Shown here: positions 23,384 to 35,338 of the stretch, piece after piece
Layout: each line of letters starts with the position of its first letter
Position numbering within the stretch: position 1 is the first letter of the stretch
From: Cryptomeria japonica
Taxonomy: Eukaryota; Streptophyta; Pinopsida; Cupressales; Cupressaceae
Assembly (NCBI RefSeq): GCF_030272615.1
Contig: NC_081414.1
Span: forward strand, 809,447,069 to 809,511,068
Length of the DNA stretch: 64,000 bases
Reading direction: 5' to 3'
Notes under the pieces: generated by a model
What the model was told of the DNA's origin: nothing
What the model saw: only the letters and a program-made list of their open reading frames with translations
The model's database searches: none
Translations under genes and position numbers: made by a program

Positions 23384-23699
23384 CATTGATAGCAACACCA
23401 AAATCTCATCATGAAACCTATTATGTCTGATGCACATCAGTGTCCAGTCATTAGTTCTTCTCCTTTTCTCTTTATTTCTCTTCTCCCCCTATCATATTTC
23501 TTCTCCCCCTTTGACAGCAATTCCAAAGGTGCAAAGGCATCTTTTGTCATCATCCCAGCTTCTCACCCTGAGGAGTAGCTCACTTCTCATCAATCCACAG
23601 TGAAAGATATTTAGTGATTCCACTAGATTGATGCTTCCATATCTTCGTAGTTGACCTTGGGTAGTGGTATAACCCTTAACTTACCTCTGACATATTCAA

Positions 23700-25200
23700 A
23701 GGTAGCCTTAGGTAATGTCTTAGTAAATATATTTGCCAACTACTCTTTACTTGATACATGTTCCAATCTCACTTTCTATTCCTGCACCCTTTCTCTCAGA
23801 AAGTGATACTTCAACTCAATATGTTTAGTCCTTGCATGCAGTATTGGGTTCTTTGAAATGTTTATAGCACTAATTTTATCACAATGTATGATCACCGGTT
23901 TTATCATATCTTTCTTGAATCCTTCCAAGACATGTCTCATCCATATAGCTTGTGTACAATTCATTGATGCAACTTCATAATTTGCTTCTTCTATAGATTG
24001 AGATATACAAGTATATTTCCTACTAGTCCAAGCTAGCTTTTCTGGTCATCTACATTCCCTGCCCAATCAGCATTAGTGAATACCTGCAAGGAAAATCTGT
24101 ATGGATACCATAATCCATAATCAACTGTCCCTCTAAGATACTTGAATATCCTCTTCACTGTTGTAATATGTGTCTCCTTAGGGCTCTTCTGAAATCTTGC
24201 TACTAAACCAACTACATGGGCAATATCTGGTCTACTATGAACAACATAATAAAATTTCCCAATCATGGACATGTATTCCTTCTCATACACTAAGGGTGAA
24301 TCGTCTTCTTTTAACAATCTACAACTGGTAACCATAGGTGTTCCAATCGGTTTATAGTCTTCCATTTCAAAGGTCTTTAACACTTCCTTCACATACTTGG
24401 ACTAAATGGTAAAAATACTACCTTTCAGCTATTGGACCTACAAACCAATGAAAAAATTTATCTCACCTATAAGAGACATCTCAAGTTCTTTCTTCATCTC
24501 ATCTGCAAAATTCATACTCATATCATCATTTCCTTCAAATATGATGTCATCAACAAATACTTCTGCAATCAACATCTTGTCTCCTTCAGTCGTCACATAT
24601 ATATTGTTGTCCTCACTGGTTCTCTAAAATCCTATCTTTATCAGATATGCATGAAGTCTTTCAAACCATGCCCTTGTTGCTTGCTTCAATCCATACAATG
24701 CCTTATGCAATTTACATACCATATCCTTATCTTTTGACAGTGCAAACTCATCTGGTTGTTCAATATACACCTCTTCTTCAAGAATATCATTTAGAAATGT
24801 TTACTTTACATCCATTTGATAGACTTTAAAACCTTTAAAAGTTGCAAATGCAAGTAGCATTCTAACTCCTTCAAGCCTAGCAACTGGTGCAAAGGTCTCT
24901 CCATAATCTTCACCTTCTTCTTGCGCATGCCCTTTGCATACTCATCTTTCATTGTTTCTAACAACTTCACCATCTCCACTAAGGTTGTTTCTATATACCC
25001 ATTTTTTACCAATCACATTTTTATCATCAAGTCTAGGAACAAGTGACCAAGTGTTGTTTTTCTCGATCTGATCAAGTTCTTCATTCATTGCATTTAACCA
25101 GTCATCATCCTTAAGAGCTTCTTTAATTATCTTTAATTCAACTATAGAAATCAGACAAGAGCTTTCTCTCATTTTCCTTCTAGTTTGTACTCTAGCATTC
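23700..25200 (-). pseudogene. Copia reverse transcriptase and RNase H, degraded
   Basis: RT starts near 25150 with DDWLNAMNEELDQIEKNNTW and DKNVIGKKWVYRNNL. The middle of RT is only recognisable in pieces, broken by frame changes between 24400 and 24940. The RT end and connection read GTPMVTSCRLL, SRPDIAHVVGLVARFQ and VKRIFKYLRGT (24033-24392). RNase H follows with FTNADWAGNVDDQKS, then IIHCDKISAINISKNPILHARTKHIE (23776-23964), where the expected CDN is CDK. It would copy element RNA and degrade the template; here it is thoroughly dead. Confidence 0.85.
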
Positions 25201-25209
25201 TTGTCACCT

Positions 25210-26400
25210 ATTATCTAGTCTTCAAAATTATTTAACCTTACGTACCTAGGTATTACATGTTCTGATGCAATAACCTCTTCTTGTTCTTCATCTTCTTCAT
25301 CTACCGGTTGACGATCTTCATCTACACTATTCTTCTCAACATCTGTTTGTACATCCAGTTCAATAAACATAATTTTTTGTTCATCATCTGTTGGATCAGA
25401 TTTGCTGGTATCATCAGGTTTATCAGAGTACTCATTAACTTTTACATTGACACTCTCCACAATCTTTTTTATCCTTTTGTTAAAATACTTGAAATCTTTT
25501 CTCTTAGTAGAGTAGATAAGAAATGTTCCTTCATCACTCTTAGCATAAAATTTACTAGTATAATCATCTCTTTTTATAAAACATTTTCTTCTAAAAACTT
25601 TGAAATAACTGATATTAAGAGTTTTACCATACCATAGCTCATAAGGTTTTTTATGATTACCTTTCTTAACAAGTACCTAGTTCAATGTGTAAACAACAAT
25701 ATTGACTGCTTCGCTCCAAAACATCTTAGGTACATCTCCCTATAACAACATAGTCCTTGCTACTTCAACAATAGTTTTTTTTCTCCTTTCTGCAATTCTA
25801 TTCTACTATGATGCCCTTGGAGTAGATAACTACCTCTTTATTCCATTTTCATCACAATATCCCACAAACTCATCTGATGTAAACTCTCCACCTCGGTCAG
25901 ATCTCAGGCACTTAAGATTCTTACCGGTTTCCTTTTCTACTAAGGCCTTGAATGCCTTGAACTTACTAAAAGCTTCTAACTTTTCCTTTAGAAAAGTAAC
26001 CCACATCATTCTAGAAAATCATCAATAAATATCATGAAATACATGTCACCATAAAAAATTCTAGTCCTCATAGGACCACATAAGTTAGTGTGCACCAAAT
26101 CTAGAATATGCTCAGAAGAAAAGGATTTTCTCTTAAAAGAAGATGTAGTCATCTTACCCAACTGACATTCTTTACACATCACATTGTCTGGTTTAACAAG
26201 TTGTGGCATACCTCTCACCATACTAGATTTTCTGACCTTAACCACATTATCAAAGTTCACATGATAAAACCTTCTATGCCATAACCAGCTATCTTCAACC
26301 TTAGCAACCAAACAATTGTTCACATTAGCATTTTGATGGAATAAGTTACCTTTAGTTTTCTTACCAGTAGTAATTAATTCTCCTTTGCATCCTAAGATCC
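25210..26400 (-). pseudogene. Copia integrase, degraded
   Basis: The pre-integrase zinc region is at 26006-26323 (WLWHRRFYHVNFDN, MCKECQLGKM). The first catalytic aspartate is Asn here (LVHTNLCGP, near 26085). The second is present (LRSDRGGEF, near 25895). The glutamate block lies near 25790 and is preceded by two consecutive TAG codons where the conserved glutamines usually stand. The C-terminal region continues to about 25215 with KIVESVNVKVNEYSD and an acidic tail. Confidence 0.8.
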
Positions 26401-26428
26401 TGCAAACTCCATTATTAAACTCAAGATG

Positions 26429-26685
26429 CTAACCTTTGTCATTCAACTGACCAACACTCAACAAGTTATGTTTTAAACCTTCAACCCAAAATACATCAAC
26501 ACCATTACTTGTACCTTTCAAAGAGATAGAACCTTTACCTTTTACCATACAAGGTGAATTGTTTCCAAATCTTACTACATCGCCATCAAATTCTTTAAGA
26601 GAAATAAACTTGTTCTTATCACCAGTCATGTGGTGTGAGCAACCACTATCAATAATCCATTCATCACTATTGTCAATGTGAGATA
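26429..26685 (-). pseudogene. Copia protease
   Basis: DEWIIDSGCSHHMTGDKNKF spans the DSG active site near 26650. KGKGSISLKG and the typical VEGLKHNLLSVGQLNDKG end of the domain follow. A frame is open for 66 residues after the active site. It would process the gag-pol polyprotein. Confidence 0.8.
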
Positions 26686-27731
26686 CTAAAGCCTTCTTAT
26701 CAGACAGATCTTCCTTAACAGCAACAAAAAAATCTCCTCATTGTCTTCATCCTTAGATTCCTCATCAGTAGCACCTTCATCAACTACAACATAACAACGT
26801 TTATTTCCTTTTCCCTTATATGTTCTAAACTTTTCCTTTTGATCATTATTATGACAATGTGCAGCAATATGTCCTATCTTGTTAGAAGATAAAAATTTGA
26901 GAGGCAACTTACCTTTGTATTCACCAGTGCCCCTAGGAAGTCCTTTCGCCAATAGAGCTTCAAATTTTATTAGATTACCTTCATCATCCACATCAGCTTT
27001 CCAATATGACTTGACCTGCATTCATGACTATGACAAACACATTTTCCTTTTCTAACCGGTACACTAGATAAAAATGCTTTAAAAGTGGATTTTGTCTTAG
27101 GTACATTGTTATCAAAACTATTTAACTCAAAAGTAGTGAGCTTACCAATCAAAGAATCAACAGTAACCTTATCCTTAGTAACTAACCTCAACTCTTGAAT
27201 AGCATACACTCTAATTTCATAGGAAGGTAATAGAGTTCTTAGCATCTTACTCGCAAGAGTGTCTTCTTCTATAGTACCACCAACACTTTTGATTCCACTG
27301 ACAATCTCTTCAATCCTTTTCCCATACTGAGTAATATTTTCACCTTCCATAATACTCATATCATTAAACTTTCCTCTACGACTCTCTTCTTTATCATTTT
27401 GAACATGCTTATCACCACCATATATTAATTCTAACTTATCCCAAACTTGAAAAGTAGACTCTAAACCATGGACATCAATATATTCAGTATCAAATAGTGT
27501 ACTTGCAATGGCTTCTAGTGCTTGAATGTTTTCTTGTTGCTCCTTCAACTGATCTGCAATCAGAGGACCGATAGGAGGTACATATTGAGTAATAACATGT
27601 TGCGAAAACTAATCACCAATACCTTTGATGTAAATCTTCATTCTATCACTCCATATTTGGTAGTTGTCCTTAGTGAATTTGGGACCCTCTTTCTTCATCA
27701 TCTTCCTCAGATCTTTTCCTTAAGCGGTTAA
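26686..27731 (-). pseudogene. Copia gag, degraded
   Basis: The open piece 26970-27548 has the UBN2-type gag core (ALEAIASTLFDTEYIDVHGL, VWDKLELIYGGD, MRTLLPSYEI-like block). The C-terminal piece 26686-27021 includes a zinc knuckle remnant, FLSSNKIGHIAAHC, in which both leading cysteines are lost. The frames of the two pieces differ and overlap near 26970-27021. The gag start lies near the primer site at 27756. Confidence 0.8.
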
Positions 27732-27755
27732 GCTTCTGAAAAAAGAGGACCAAAT

Positions 27756-27767
27756 GCTCTAATACCA
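27756..27767 (-). promoter_or_regulatory. Primer-binding site of old copia element
   Basis: The minus strand reads TGGTATTAGAGC, one base from the usual initiator-Met form TGGTATCAGAGC, two bases inside the LTR. Confidence 0.8.
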
Positions 27768-27769
27768 AT

Positions 27770-30365
27770 TATTATTGTGAGGATTTGGTTATTACTGAGT
27801 GGGGGGATGAATCAGTAATAAGAAATTAATTGAAACTTTTCACCAATCTACAAAATACTTCACAAAATAGTTCATAACCAGTACTGGTAGCTGATTAAAC
27901 AATCTCCAAGTCAGATTTACCAAAACATTAAAACTATCAACTTAAGTGTTCATCATTAAGAAAATATAGTAAAGATATCAAATGCATAACTCAAAAATCC
28001 ATCCACAACATGAACACAAGGATTTTTCACGTGGAAACAAAAATGGGAAAAACAACGGTGGGAATTGTTACTTACAAAATATGCACTCTTTCAGAATGTG
28101 CCCTGTTAGGAGCCTAACCCGATTAGGAGCTTACAACAATGCTTGACTAACAAAAGACTTTTTTAGGAGTCACTCGGCCAAGGGATTTTACAACTTAGCT
28201 CTATTAAGAGCTTTACCCTATTAGGAGTAACCTCACTAGATGATTTAAACCCAAATTAATAAGCCACCTAGCGAAGTGATTTACGAGATCAGGCATGTTA
28301 TGACCTACCCAGTTAAGGGATTTTAATGTTGTTGCAACTGCTAGGAAGTAACAGATAAATGATCTAGACTCAGCACTTAACAGCTTGCTATTACAGATCC
28401 TTGTCATCTCCAATCTTCTTCTCTCATGCAGATATCTCAATCTGGTTCGGCACACACACACTTCTCTGATCACCAACACAATAAACCTTCTGAAACTCGA
28501 CCTAAATAGACTTTACAATTAGGTCAGTTACAAAACCCTAACTTACAATGAATTTGCATCATAGATCATATCAGATCATTACAAATCATTACAGATCATT
28601 ACAAACAATTTCAAGACAATTATAGTCGTTGAACAATCATAACTCATCACCGCACATCGATCTGATAAGTTGTCAAACCCTTAACACATTCTACTAAGCA
28701 CTTCACTGATTCCCAAGAAATTTGATCCTTGAACATGACAAAACAACATCTTATCTCTTCACATGGATTCTAACATGTCATCGTCAACTTATGAATATGA
28801 AAAGAATCACCGCCAAACCATAAAACATTACTGGTCAAAAGATTTTGATACTGGTGTTGGTATTTTGGTATGGTTTTGTCATTGATGTCAACACCTACTA
28901 AACTCTTATCAACTCTGGCACTTTGGAGAATCAGCAACATTCACCGGCAAGCAAATGACTCATGCACAATCACCGGTATCTGGTACATCGACAAGATATA
29001 ATGATCACTGACACTTGGAAAGATATGGAAAACACTTGGTAATGTCGATGACATCGTTTTGACATCTTGTCCTCAAGTTTTGTTTATTGGTATATTCATA
29101 TTTGCATATTTGTTGTTACCGGCAAATAGGTCTAGGGTTGCACCGGCAGGTTTATCTTTTCTAGATCAGCACGACATGCTATGGAGATGATTAATTATTG
29201 TTGTAAATGCATTAAGCTGATATGTTCAATCGGTTATTGCATCAGATATTATATTGTTTGTAAAATGTTTTTATTGTAATATCTTGTAGAGCCAACCTAC
29301 TAAAATTGGTCTTAGGTTATGGTATAAATGTAAGATCTTATTTGTAAGATCAAGTGTGGAATGCATAAAAGGATTGTGTGAAGGTATATGCGAGAATAAG
29401 CAGAGCTATACATGTAGACATCATTTGAAGATTGAAGGAGGGTTTTTGTGAAGACAATCAGAACTACACCAGTACTGAATCCAGCATATCAAGATGCTAT
29501 TTTGTGCGGTACATTCTTATTGGATTTAACCATCCAACTATAGTCAGTGTGACTCCCATTTTGTGATTGAGCAGTGAGCTCTAGGCGGTTGGCCTTTCTG
29601 CATGTGCAGACCCCATTTATGTACACTTACTATCTGCAGCAGTATCATCCGATTGTGGGTAAGGTTTCGCACCATGGTTTTTCCCCTTATAGGGTTTCCA
29701 CATACAAATATTGGTGTTATGTGTTGTGGATGACTTTCTATTTATGTTTCATGCACTAATCCTTACTGGTATAGCAATTAACTATTAAAACTATCTACCG
29801 ACATATTTAACTAGTTTACAGGTATTAAGCATTAAGTTGGTTAAGTTGTCTTTGGTTTCAATTTATTTGACAATTGATTCAACCCCCCCCCCCCCTCTCA
29901 GTTGTCTCCGGGACCTAACAACCGGTTCTCAAACCCTATTTGATTATACAACACTCAATTACAAACATGACTTCCCATTCTCGAAACATGATGTGGTTGT
30001 AACCATAGACTCATTATGATGTCATAAGCATACATTCCAAACCGCAACACCTGACTCAACACAGATCACTGCTACAACTATCTCCTTTGTTCTTTCTTAC
30101 CGATTCACTATCACTTATCAGTATTTCTTTCCAACTAAAGTCAATTCAGTCTATTACTAGTTAGACTTAACCAGTAGACTTAGATGACATTCCAAGCATA
30201 AAAAAAACATGGACAAATATGGTTTCCATCAATGACAACACAAATAACTGATCATCAAGCATCATATCATAATTATATCATCACGAACAATCCATCAATA
30301 TATCATCACCAACAGTCCTTTACCAGTACACCATCATCTCTATCATTTATGCACACATGTCAACA
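27770..30365 (-). repeat. 5' LTR of old copia element (right), split by solo LTR
   Basis: It is homologous to 21867-23369 across 27770-28854 and 29926-30365. The outer end TGTCAACA meets the ATACA duplication; the inner TG has become TA. Confidence 0.88.
28855..29920 (+). mobile_element. Solo LTR of a second copia family, nested
   Basis: TGTTGGTATTTTGG...GGACCTAACA matches the 3' LTR at 43296-44350 along its length (1066 against 1055 bp). Flanking pentamers are ACTGG (28850-28854) and ACCGG (29921-29925), one CpG transition apart, and the uninterrupted sequence survives in the left LTR near 22940. No internal sequence remains, so this is a product of LTR-LTR recombination. A poly-C tract precedes its 3' end (29883-29895), as in the 43.3 kb LTR. 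Confidence 0.92.
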
Positions 30366-30370
30366 ATACA
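30366..30370. repeat. Right target-site duplication of old copia element (ATACA)
   Basis: It is identical to 21862-21866. Confidence 0.85.
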
Positions 30371-30757
30371 TAGTTCTTCTTTATGCTTATGCTTCTTGTT
30401 GTTAATGTTGAAGTGATAGTTTAGCTTCATCAAGTTTTTTATGACTTATTTTCTTTCTCTATTTATTGTGTTTGGAATACCTCACACATTTAATATGTGA
30501 TTCCTCAACATGTCGGCTATTGGTGCTCAACAATTTTAGATGCATGGTTTATTTTAATGCTTTAATATATTGATATCCATAACAGTATTCATGTATGGAT
30601 TAAATTTGAATATAATTTTATATTTTTTAGTACATGAAGTTATATTCTTATATGATGATGTACCTATTTGGGTGTTTATGATATATTGTTCTTTGACTAT
30701 ATATACATTGAGTAGGTATCACTAACATGTGTTTTGAAGGCCAATAAAATCAACCGA
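30371..30757. other. Short AT-rich spacer
   Basis: Nothing recognisable. The frame of the next ORF is open a little upstream of its first ATG (to about 30725) without a better start. Confidence 0.5.
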
Positions 30758-31845
30758 ATGCAGCTCTCTGTTGATTCGGAAGAAGAAATGTCTGATTCTG
30801 ATTTCTCAGAGGAGGAGGATTCAGATAATGATTCCTCGACTGATAATGAGGAAATATCTGACGACTTAGAGTATGAGAGGAGCAAGAAGAGGAAATCAAG
30901 ACCCTCTTCTTCTAAGAGCAAAAAACCCCAAAGCAAACCCTTGATTAGTATTTCTTTGGAAGAAGAGGACTCTGATTTCCCTAAGGAGAAGAAGAACCCT
31001 AAGGGAGTGCTAAAGGAAAAAAGTAAGAACCAAGCCCAACCCAGGAAGAAGCAAAAGAAAATAGAGGAGACTGGCAAAGATCCGGAGGAGATAGGCAAGG
31101 AACCGGAAGAGGACAAGCAAACAAGAACCCTAGAAGCTGAACAAAGCCTGGAGATGGAGACTATGGAGGAGACCCTTAGGGCCACCGACACTATTTCTGC
31201 CCTCCATATCGCTAAAGATGAACAGATAACCCCTGGTAAAGTTACTCCTTCTCCTGGTCCTCACCCCAAGACCTTGAAGGGTTTTATGAAAACCATTGAA
31301 TGGCTTATTGATGGGAATAAGAATATTGTGGATGAATACAAAAAACTCTGCAACAGAGTCATGATCCTAGAGACCATTAACATTGGAGAGGGGAACACGA
31401 TGGCTGATTATATCGCAGATCTAAAGAACACAATTTCCAAAGCGTAAGACATCAGAGATGCCTTAAATCCCCGGTTTGAGAAAATTGAAAAGGAGATACA
31501 GGATAGAAAAACCCTGGAGGAAACTAGCGAAAAAACGCTCTCGGATACAGTTGCCAAAGTGGACAAGATAGAGGAGTGCCTCAAGAACATTGCGGAGCAG
31601 AGTCTCAACATTCTGAAAATCTCAGCCAACAACACCCATACCCTCATCAGCAAGCTTGATGATGAAAAGGAAACCCAGGAAATTGACCTGGATGCAGAAG
31701 GAACTGGGGAAGCCCAAGGTGCACCCATGGAAAGAGGAAGGAAAAGAAAGTGAATAAGGACCTGGAGGAGCTAAAAGTAGTTGGGGCAACCTATGATGAG
31801 CTCATGACTAAGGCAGAGGATCTGCTGAAGAAAATTACTATGTAG
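30758..31845 (+). pseudogene. Highly charged unrecognised ORF, two interruptions
   Basis: From the first ATG (30758) the frame encodes an acidic Ser/Glu stretch (VDSEEEMSDSDFSEEEDSD), then basic clusters that look like nuclear localisation signals (SKKRKSRPSSSKSKK, PRKKQKK), then a helical, coiled-coil-like C-terminal half (near 31270-31700). A TAA at 31445 is readable as a C-to-T change of CAA, since homologous-looking sequence continues in frame to 31753. One frame change near 31740 leads to a final stop at 31845. I recognise no domain. The 3' sequence after the stop is T-rich and ends in GGGTCCTTAAAACC plus CAATCAATCAG, reminiscent of plant LINE tails, so an ORF1-like protein of a retroposon is one possibility; a decayed host gene is another. 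Confidence 0.45.
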
Positions 31846-33249
31846 TGTCTCCTTGGGTTCTTTGCTGTTTTTTGTTGTTTAGCTGTTTTTTTTGTTCGCT
31901 GGTTTTTTGACCAATCGCTTTGTATGTGGACTCTATTTTCTTAGCTTTCTATTTAACTATGTTGTTATGGTTTCGGGTCCTTAAAACCTATTTTTCAATC
32001 AATCAGAACATGTGTTTTGAGTGGTTACATGTACAAGATTATTTCTCCACCTAGCTCTATAGCTCTAAGTTATTTCCCCAATGGTGGTTGTATTATGTCA
32101 CATCATTGGTCATTATTTGATTTACCCTAAGCATTGTACTTGATTCAAATGTGAGTCATTATTATGTTTACCCTATGTTGACCAAGAACTAATTGTGGAG
32201 TAATTTTAAAACTTATAATTATTGAGAATTCCCCATTGAATGCACGATTTAAGGTTGTATTTTCATAAATAAATTGAGTAGTGTGAACATATGGAATTAA
32301 ATCATAGATATAGTACTGAATATCAAGTAGTAGTATATTTAAATATCTTAATTACTTTGGGTGAAAAATGGGGGTTAAACATATTTAATTGATTTAATAA
32401 ATTTAAAAATACATTATTTTATTTGAAAATGAAATTACTCAAAAAGGTAAATTATATTGGTATTTTCATTGTTTTGTTCTTGGAGATGGATTTTGGCTCT
32501 CCAAAAATCCTCTTGTAAAAAAATCAAATTGGGATTGCATTTATGGGTCAAATTGAGTGGGATTTAAAGAAATGGAATAAGATTGGGTATGTGATCATGT
32601 GTGGGAGTAGAATCTTCCTCCTTCATGCAATCTATGAAGCTTTGTCAATTTGTTTGGATTACTAAAATTGAGGTAATTTCCTCATTTAATTTTTTATTCC
32701 TCTTGTTTTCGTTCTTAAATAAATTGAATAATATTAGGGAAAGTAACTTAAATGCATTTAAAACATTTAAAAGTGTTTGAAATGATTCTCCCACCCAAGT
32801 TCAAAGTGTTTGATTTTTCCTCTATCATGAATTTTGCTGCTCCTAAGTAAATGTGTGGTGTAGGGGTGGTTGGTTCCTTTCCTCCTGCTAGTATGAGTGG
32901 TGTTAGGTTAGGTTCTAGAGCTACTCTTTCTTCCTTTGTGTGCCCTACCAAATGCCTTATGTTGTTGTTGTTCCTGATTAGGTCATCCCTCTCCTAGCTA
33001 TTGGCTCTAGTATGGTTGTTTGTGTTAAAGTTGGGGCAACTTATGTTCCTTTGTCTTCTAATTGTATCCATCAGAGTTTTGCTTAGATTGTTGGGTCTAT
33101 TTCTCATCCTCTCCCATGTGTTGAATTCCCCTAGTGGTGGTTTGTGGCTAGGATGTAGTGCAGAATCAAGACTTCTAACTTCATGTGAATTTGATCTATA
33201 GATTCTCTAGTCTTTGGACCTCTCTTTCAGATCTCCTTAGTTGGGTTGT
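31846..33249. other. AT-rich spacer and decayed 5' part of a LINE-like sequence
   Basis: The first 150 bp form the 3' tail of the charged ORF. From 32000 to 32850 I see nothing. From about 32870 short runs of translated similarity to the LINE-like ORF that follows may begin, but are too broken to define. Confidence 0.4.
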
Positions 33250-33990
33250 GAGTTCTTGATAGCCCTCAAAACTGGTAACATCAAAAAATTTCCCTATGCT
33301 AAAGTTTTTTTCATTTCTTCCTTTACTTCTAAGGAGAATAGGTATTTGATTTTGGGGAACTTGTAGGATTGGGTAGAGAATACTCTTTCCCTAAAGCCTT
33401 ATACTAATTCCTTCAACCCCCTTACTAAACCACTTAATATGCATCTAGTATGGGTGTAGCTTCCAAATTTCGCTCTCTAATTTTGGGAGATGTCATGTTA
33501 TGAAGTTATTGGAAACTCTATTGGAAATTTCTTAAAGGTTGATGCATCCACTTCCTTCATGCCACATTCTACATTTTCTCTTTTTTTGGTGGAAATTGTT
33601 CTCTCCTTGCCTCTTTATGGAGACATGGTTTTTATGGTTGGGGACAAGCCTAGGTCTCAACCATTGTATTATGAAGGTATCCTTTTTCATTGTTGTCATT
33701 GTTTCACTACTGACAATCTTTCCTTATACTATTATAGTAGGCATCGACTAGGCCTTGCTTCTTGGTGGTTGAATGCTATTGATTATGATTTGACAATTGA
33801 GGATCCTATCTCTTCAAAGGATGTCACTTCTTAGGATTTATATGGGATATCCTCTAGGATGGCTTTTTCTCAACTTGAGATTCTTGTGGTTGTTTCCCCT
33901 CATGTGAGTTATCTTCTTGCTTTTATGTCAATCACTACTATTTTTTCTTCTTTGGTAGATGTGGATCATCTATCACCTCATCCTCCTATC
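33250..33990 (+). pseudogene. LINE ORF1-like fragment (DUF4283 / CCHC type), left part
   Basis: A broken reading frame gives blocks like ENRYLILGNL, VWV followed by LPNFALXFWEMSCYEVIG, and IGNFLKVDAST, as in the DUF4283 region of plant LINE ORF1 proteins. Next comes GDKPRSQPLYYEGILFHCCH, the knuckle-like region that usually reads DYEGIPFRCRRC. The longest open piece is 33490-33834. The sequence stops abruptly at 33990, where a copia LTR begins, and resumes from an earlier point at 44351. The protein would bind RNA in LINE particles; this copy is dead. Confidence 0.65.
33541..33990 (+). repeat. 450 bp direct duplication, left copy
   Basis: GATGCATCCACTTCC to TCCTCCTATC, nearly identical to 44351-44799. 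The left copy ends at the first base of the 33991 LTR; the right copy starts at the first base after the 44350 LTR end. It is too long to be a target-site duplication. Confidence 0.92.
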
Positions 33991-34912
33991 TGTTGGCAAT
34001 TGACACTCATTTGATTGGTTTCAATATGTTGTCATTGATGGAAACATGTTATGGCTTCATATTTTGGTTTGGTTGTTTACCGGCAAACACTTCATGGGCA
34101 CCTGCACCGGCACCTGCAGGTATCTTCACCAATTGGGAGGAATTATTTGGTTACCGACATTGCAAGCTGGCATAGTTCACATTCAGCATACCGGTATTGG
34201 AGGTCGACATCATTTGGGAGATTTGGCATCGGAAATTGATTTTGATATTTATGTATATATGTAATTAAGCTATCATGTATATTCATTTTGTAATTATCTA
34301 TGTAAGCCGACATAAGGCATGAAGGATTGTAAGGGTATATAGGTCAATTGATTAGATCATTTTGTGATATAAGGAGATGAAATGTAAGGTTATGAGAGAT
34401 ATGAGAGTGATAATTATAATGCGAGGAATGTACATTATGTAAGAGGTTATTGCGGTAAGGATTTAGAGTTTCAGAATCGGAACAGTCAGAGCTTAACCAG
34501 AATTATACTCAAGCATAGAATATGTTATCATTGTTGTTCACTCATTTCTCAGGATTGTAGTTTGGATTTGTATGTAGTCAATGAGATTCCTTTTGTGATG
34601 AGTAGTGTTGTCTAGGCTGTAAGCCTTCCTACAAGTGAAGGCCCCATATTTTGTAATAGCTTTTCATATGGCCAGTGGATTGATATTGTTAGTAACAAAT
34701 CCCATCGTGGTTTTTCCTCTTTGAGTCTTTACACTTATAATTCTTTGTGTTATGGTATTCATTTGTGTGATTGGCTTATTGATTGATTTACTTCTTTCAA
34801 TCTTATATGTATCAGTATACCAATTGGTGAATGCATGTTTTAATAAGGTTAAAATTGATCATTCAGGTAGAACACCAATTCACCCCCCTCTCAGTGTTCT
34901 TGGATTCCAACA
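33991..34912 (+). mobile_element. 5' LTR of a third copia-like family (rest of element missing)
   Basis: TGTTGGCAATTGACAC...GGATTCCAACA, 922 bp, is followed two bases later by a perfect initiator-Met primer site. It contains TTGTCATTGATGG near 34030, as do the other copia LTRs here, but is otherwise different from them. No matching 3' LTR occurs in the window. The preceding pentamer is CTATC; its expected partner would follow a lost 3' LTR, and the same CTATC stands uninterrupted at 44795-44799. Confidence 0.85.
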
Positions 34913-34914
34913 AT

Positions 34915-34927
34915 TGGTATCAGAGCC
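34915..34927 (+). promoter_or_regulatory. Primer-binding site (initiator Met type)
   Basis: TGGTATCAGAGCC is the exact consensus primer site of copia elements, two bases inside the 33991-34912 LTR. Confidence 0.92.
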
Positions 34928-35338
34928 TTGTTCCTTGAAGGAAGTTTAACAAGGTATGTGCACAAAGATGGTGGTCAGAAAAGTGGACACCACCCAAAAA
35001 AAACATGAAAAAACAAGTAGCACGTACGTGGTTCTAAAATTTGAAATCACCTCATATGTGTTGTCTGTTGTTCTCTAGCCTAAAAAAGATAGCGTGTAGG
35101 CATTGTCTTTAGGAAAGTGAGTGCATATGCATTTTATTTAGGAAAGTGATCATGCACACACTTCTTTTAGGAAACTAAGGGTGTACACACTCATAATCCC
35201 TAAAGAACCGCATACGCGGTACTTGTCAAAAAAAAAAAAAAATTAAATTGGGTCTTATTTTATCGTGACTACAGTGTTTTTTCCTCCATTTCCTCCATGA
35301 AACCATGAACGGGTTGCCTCATTTCTCCTCCAGACGCT
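34928..35338. other. Leader sequence without gene
   Basis: A leader of unknown origin, ending in an A-rich run (35229-35243). I see no coding sequence. Confidence 0.4.

Larger units (their letters stand above)
21867..30365 (-). mobile_element. Degenerate Ty1/copia LTR retrotransposon with nested solo LTR
   Basis: LTRs at 21867-23369 and 27770-30365 enclose a minus-strand gag-pol. Perfect five-base duplications flank the element. A polypurine tract lies at 23370-23383, and an initiator-Met type primer site (TGGTATTAGAGC) at 27756-27767. Domain order gag, protease, integrase, RT, RNase H is that of Ty1/copia. The first 230 bp of the two LTRs differ at roughly one base in eight by eye, so this is the oldest insertion in the window. 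All frames are broken. The right LTR is longer only because a 1066 bp solo LTR with its duplication sits inside it. Confidence 0.92.

Noticed and set aside
29883-29895. Poly-C tract as a G-quadruplex or assembly error
   Set aside because: A similar C-run occurs at the same place in the related LTR (44316-44325) and in the non-autonomous element's LTR (54308-54330), so it is a feature of these LTR ends.
33541-33990. 450 bp target-site duplication
   Set aside because: LTR elements make duplications of about five bases. The length and the different LTR at each edge point to recombination instead.
34915-34927. Initiator-Met tRNA gene fragment
   Set aside because: The 13-base match is a primer-binding site beside an LTR; no cloverleaf can be drawn around it.
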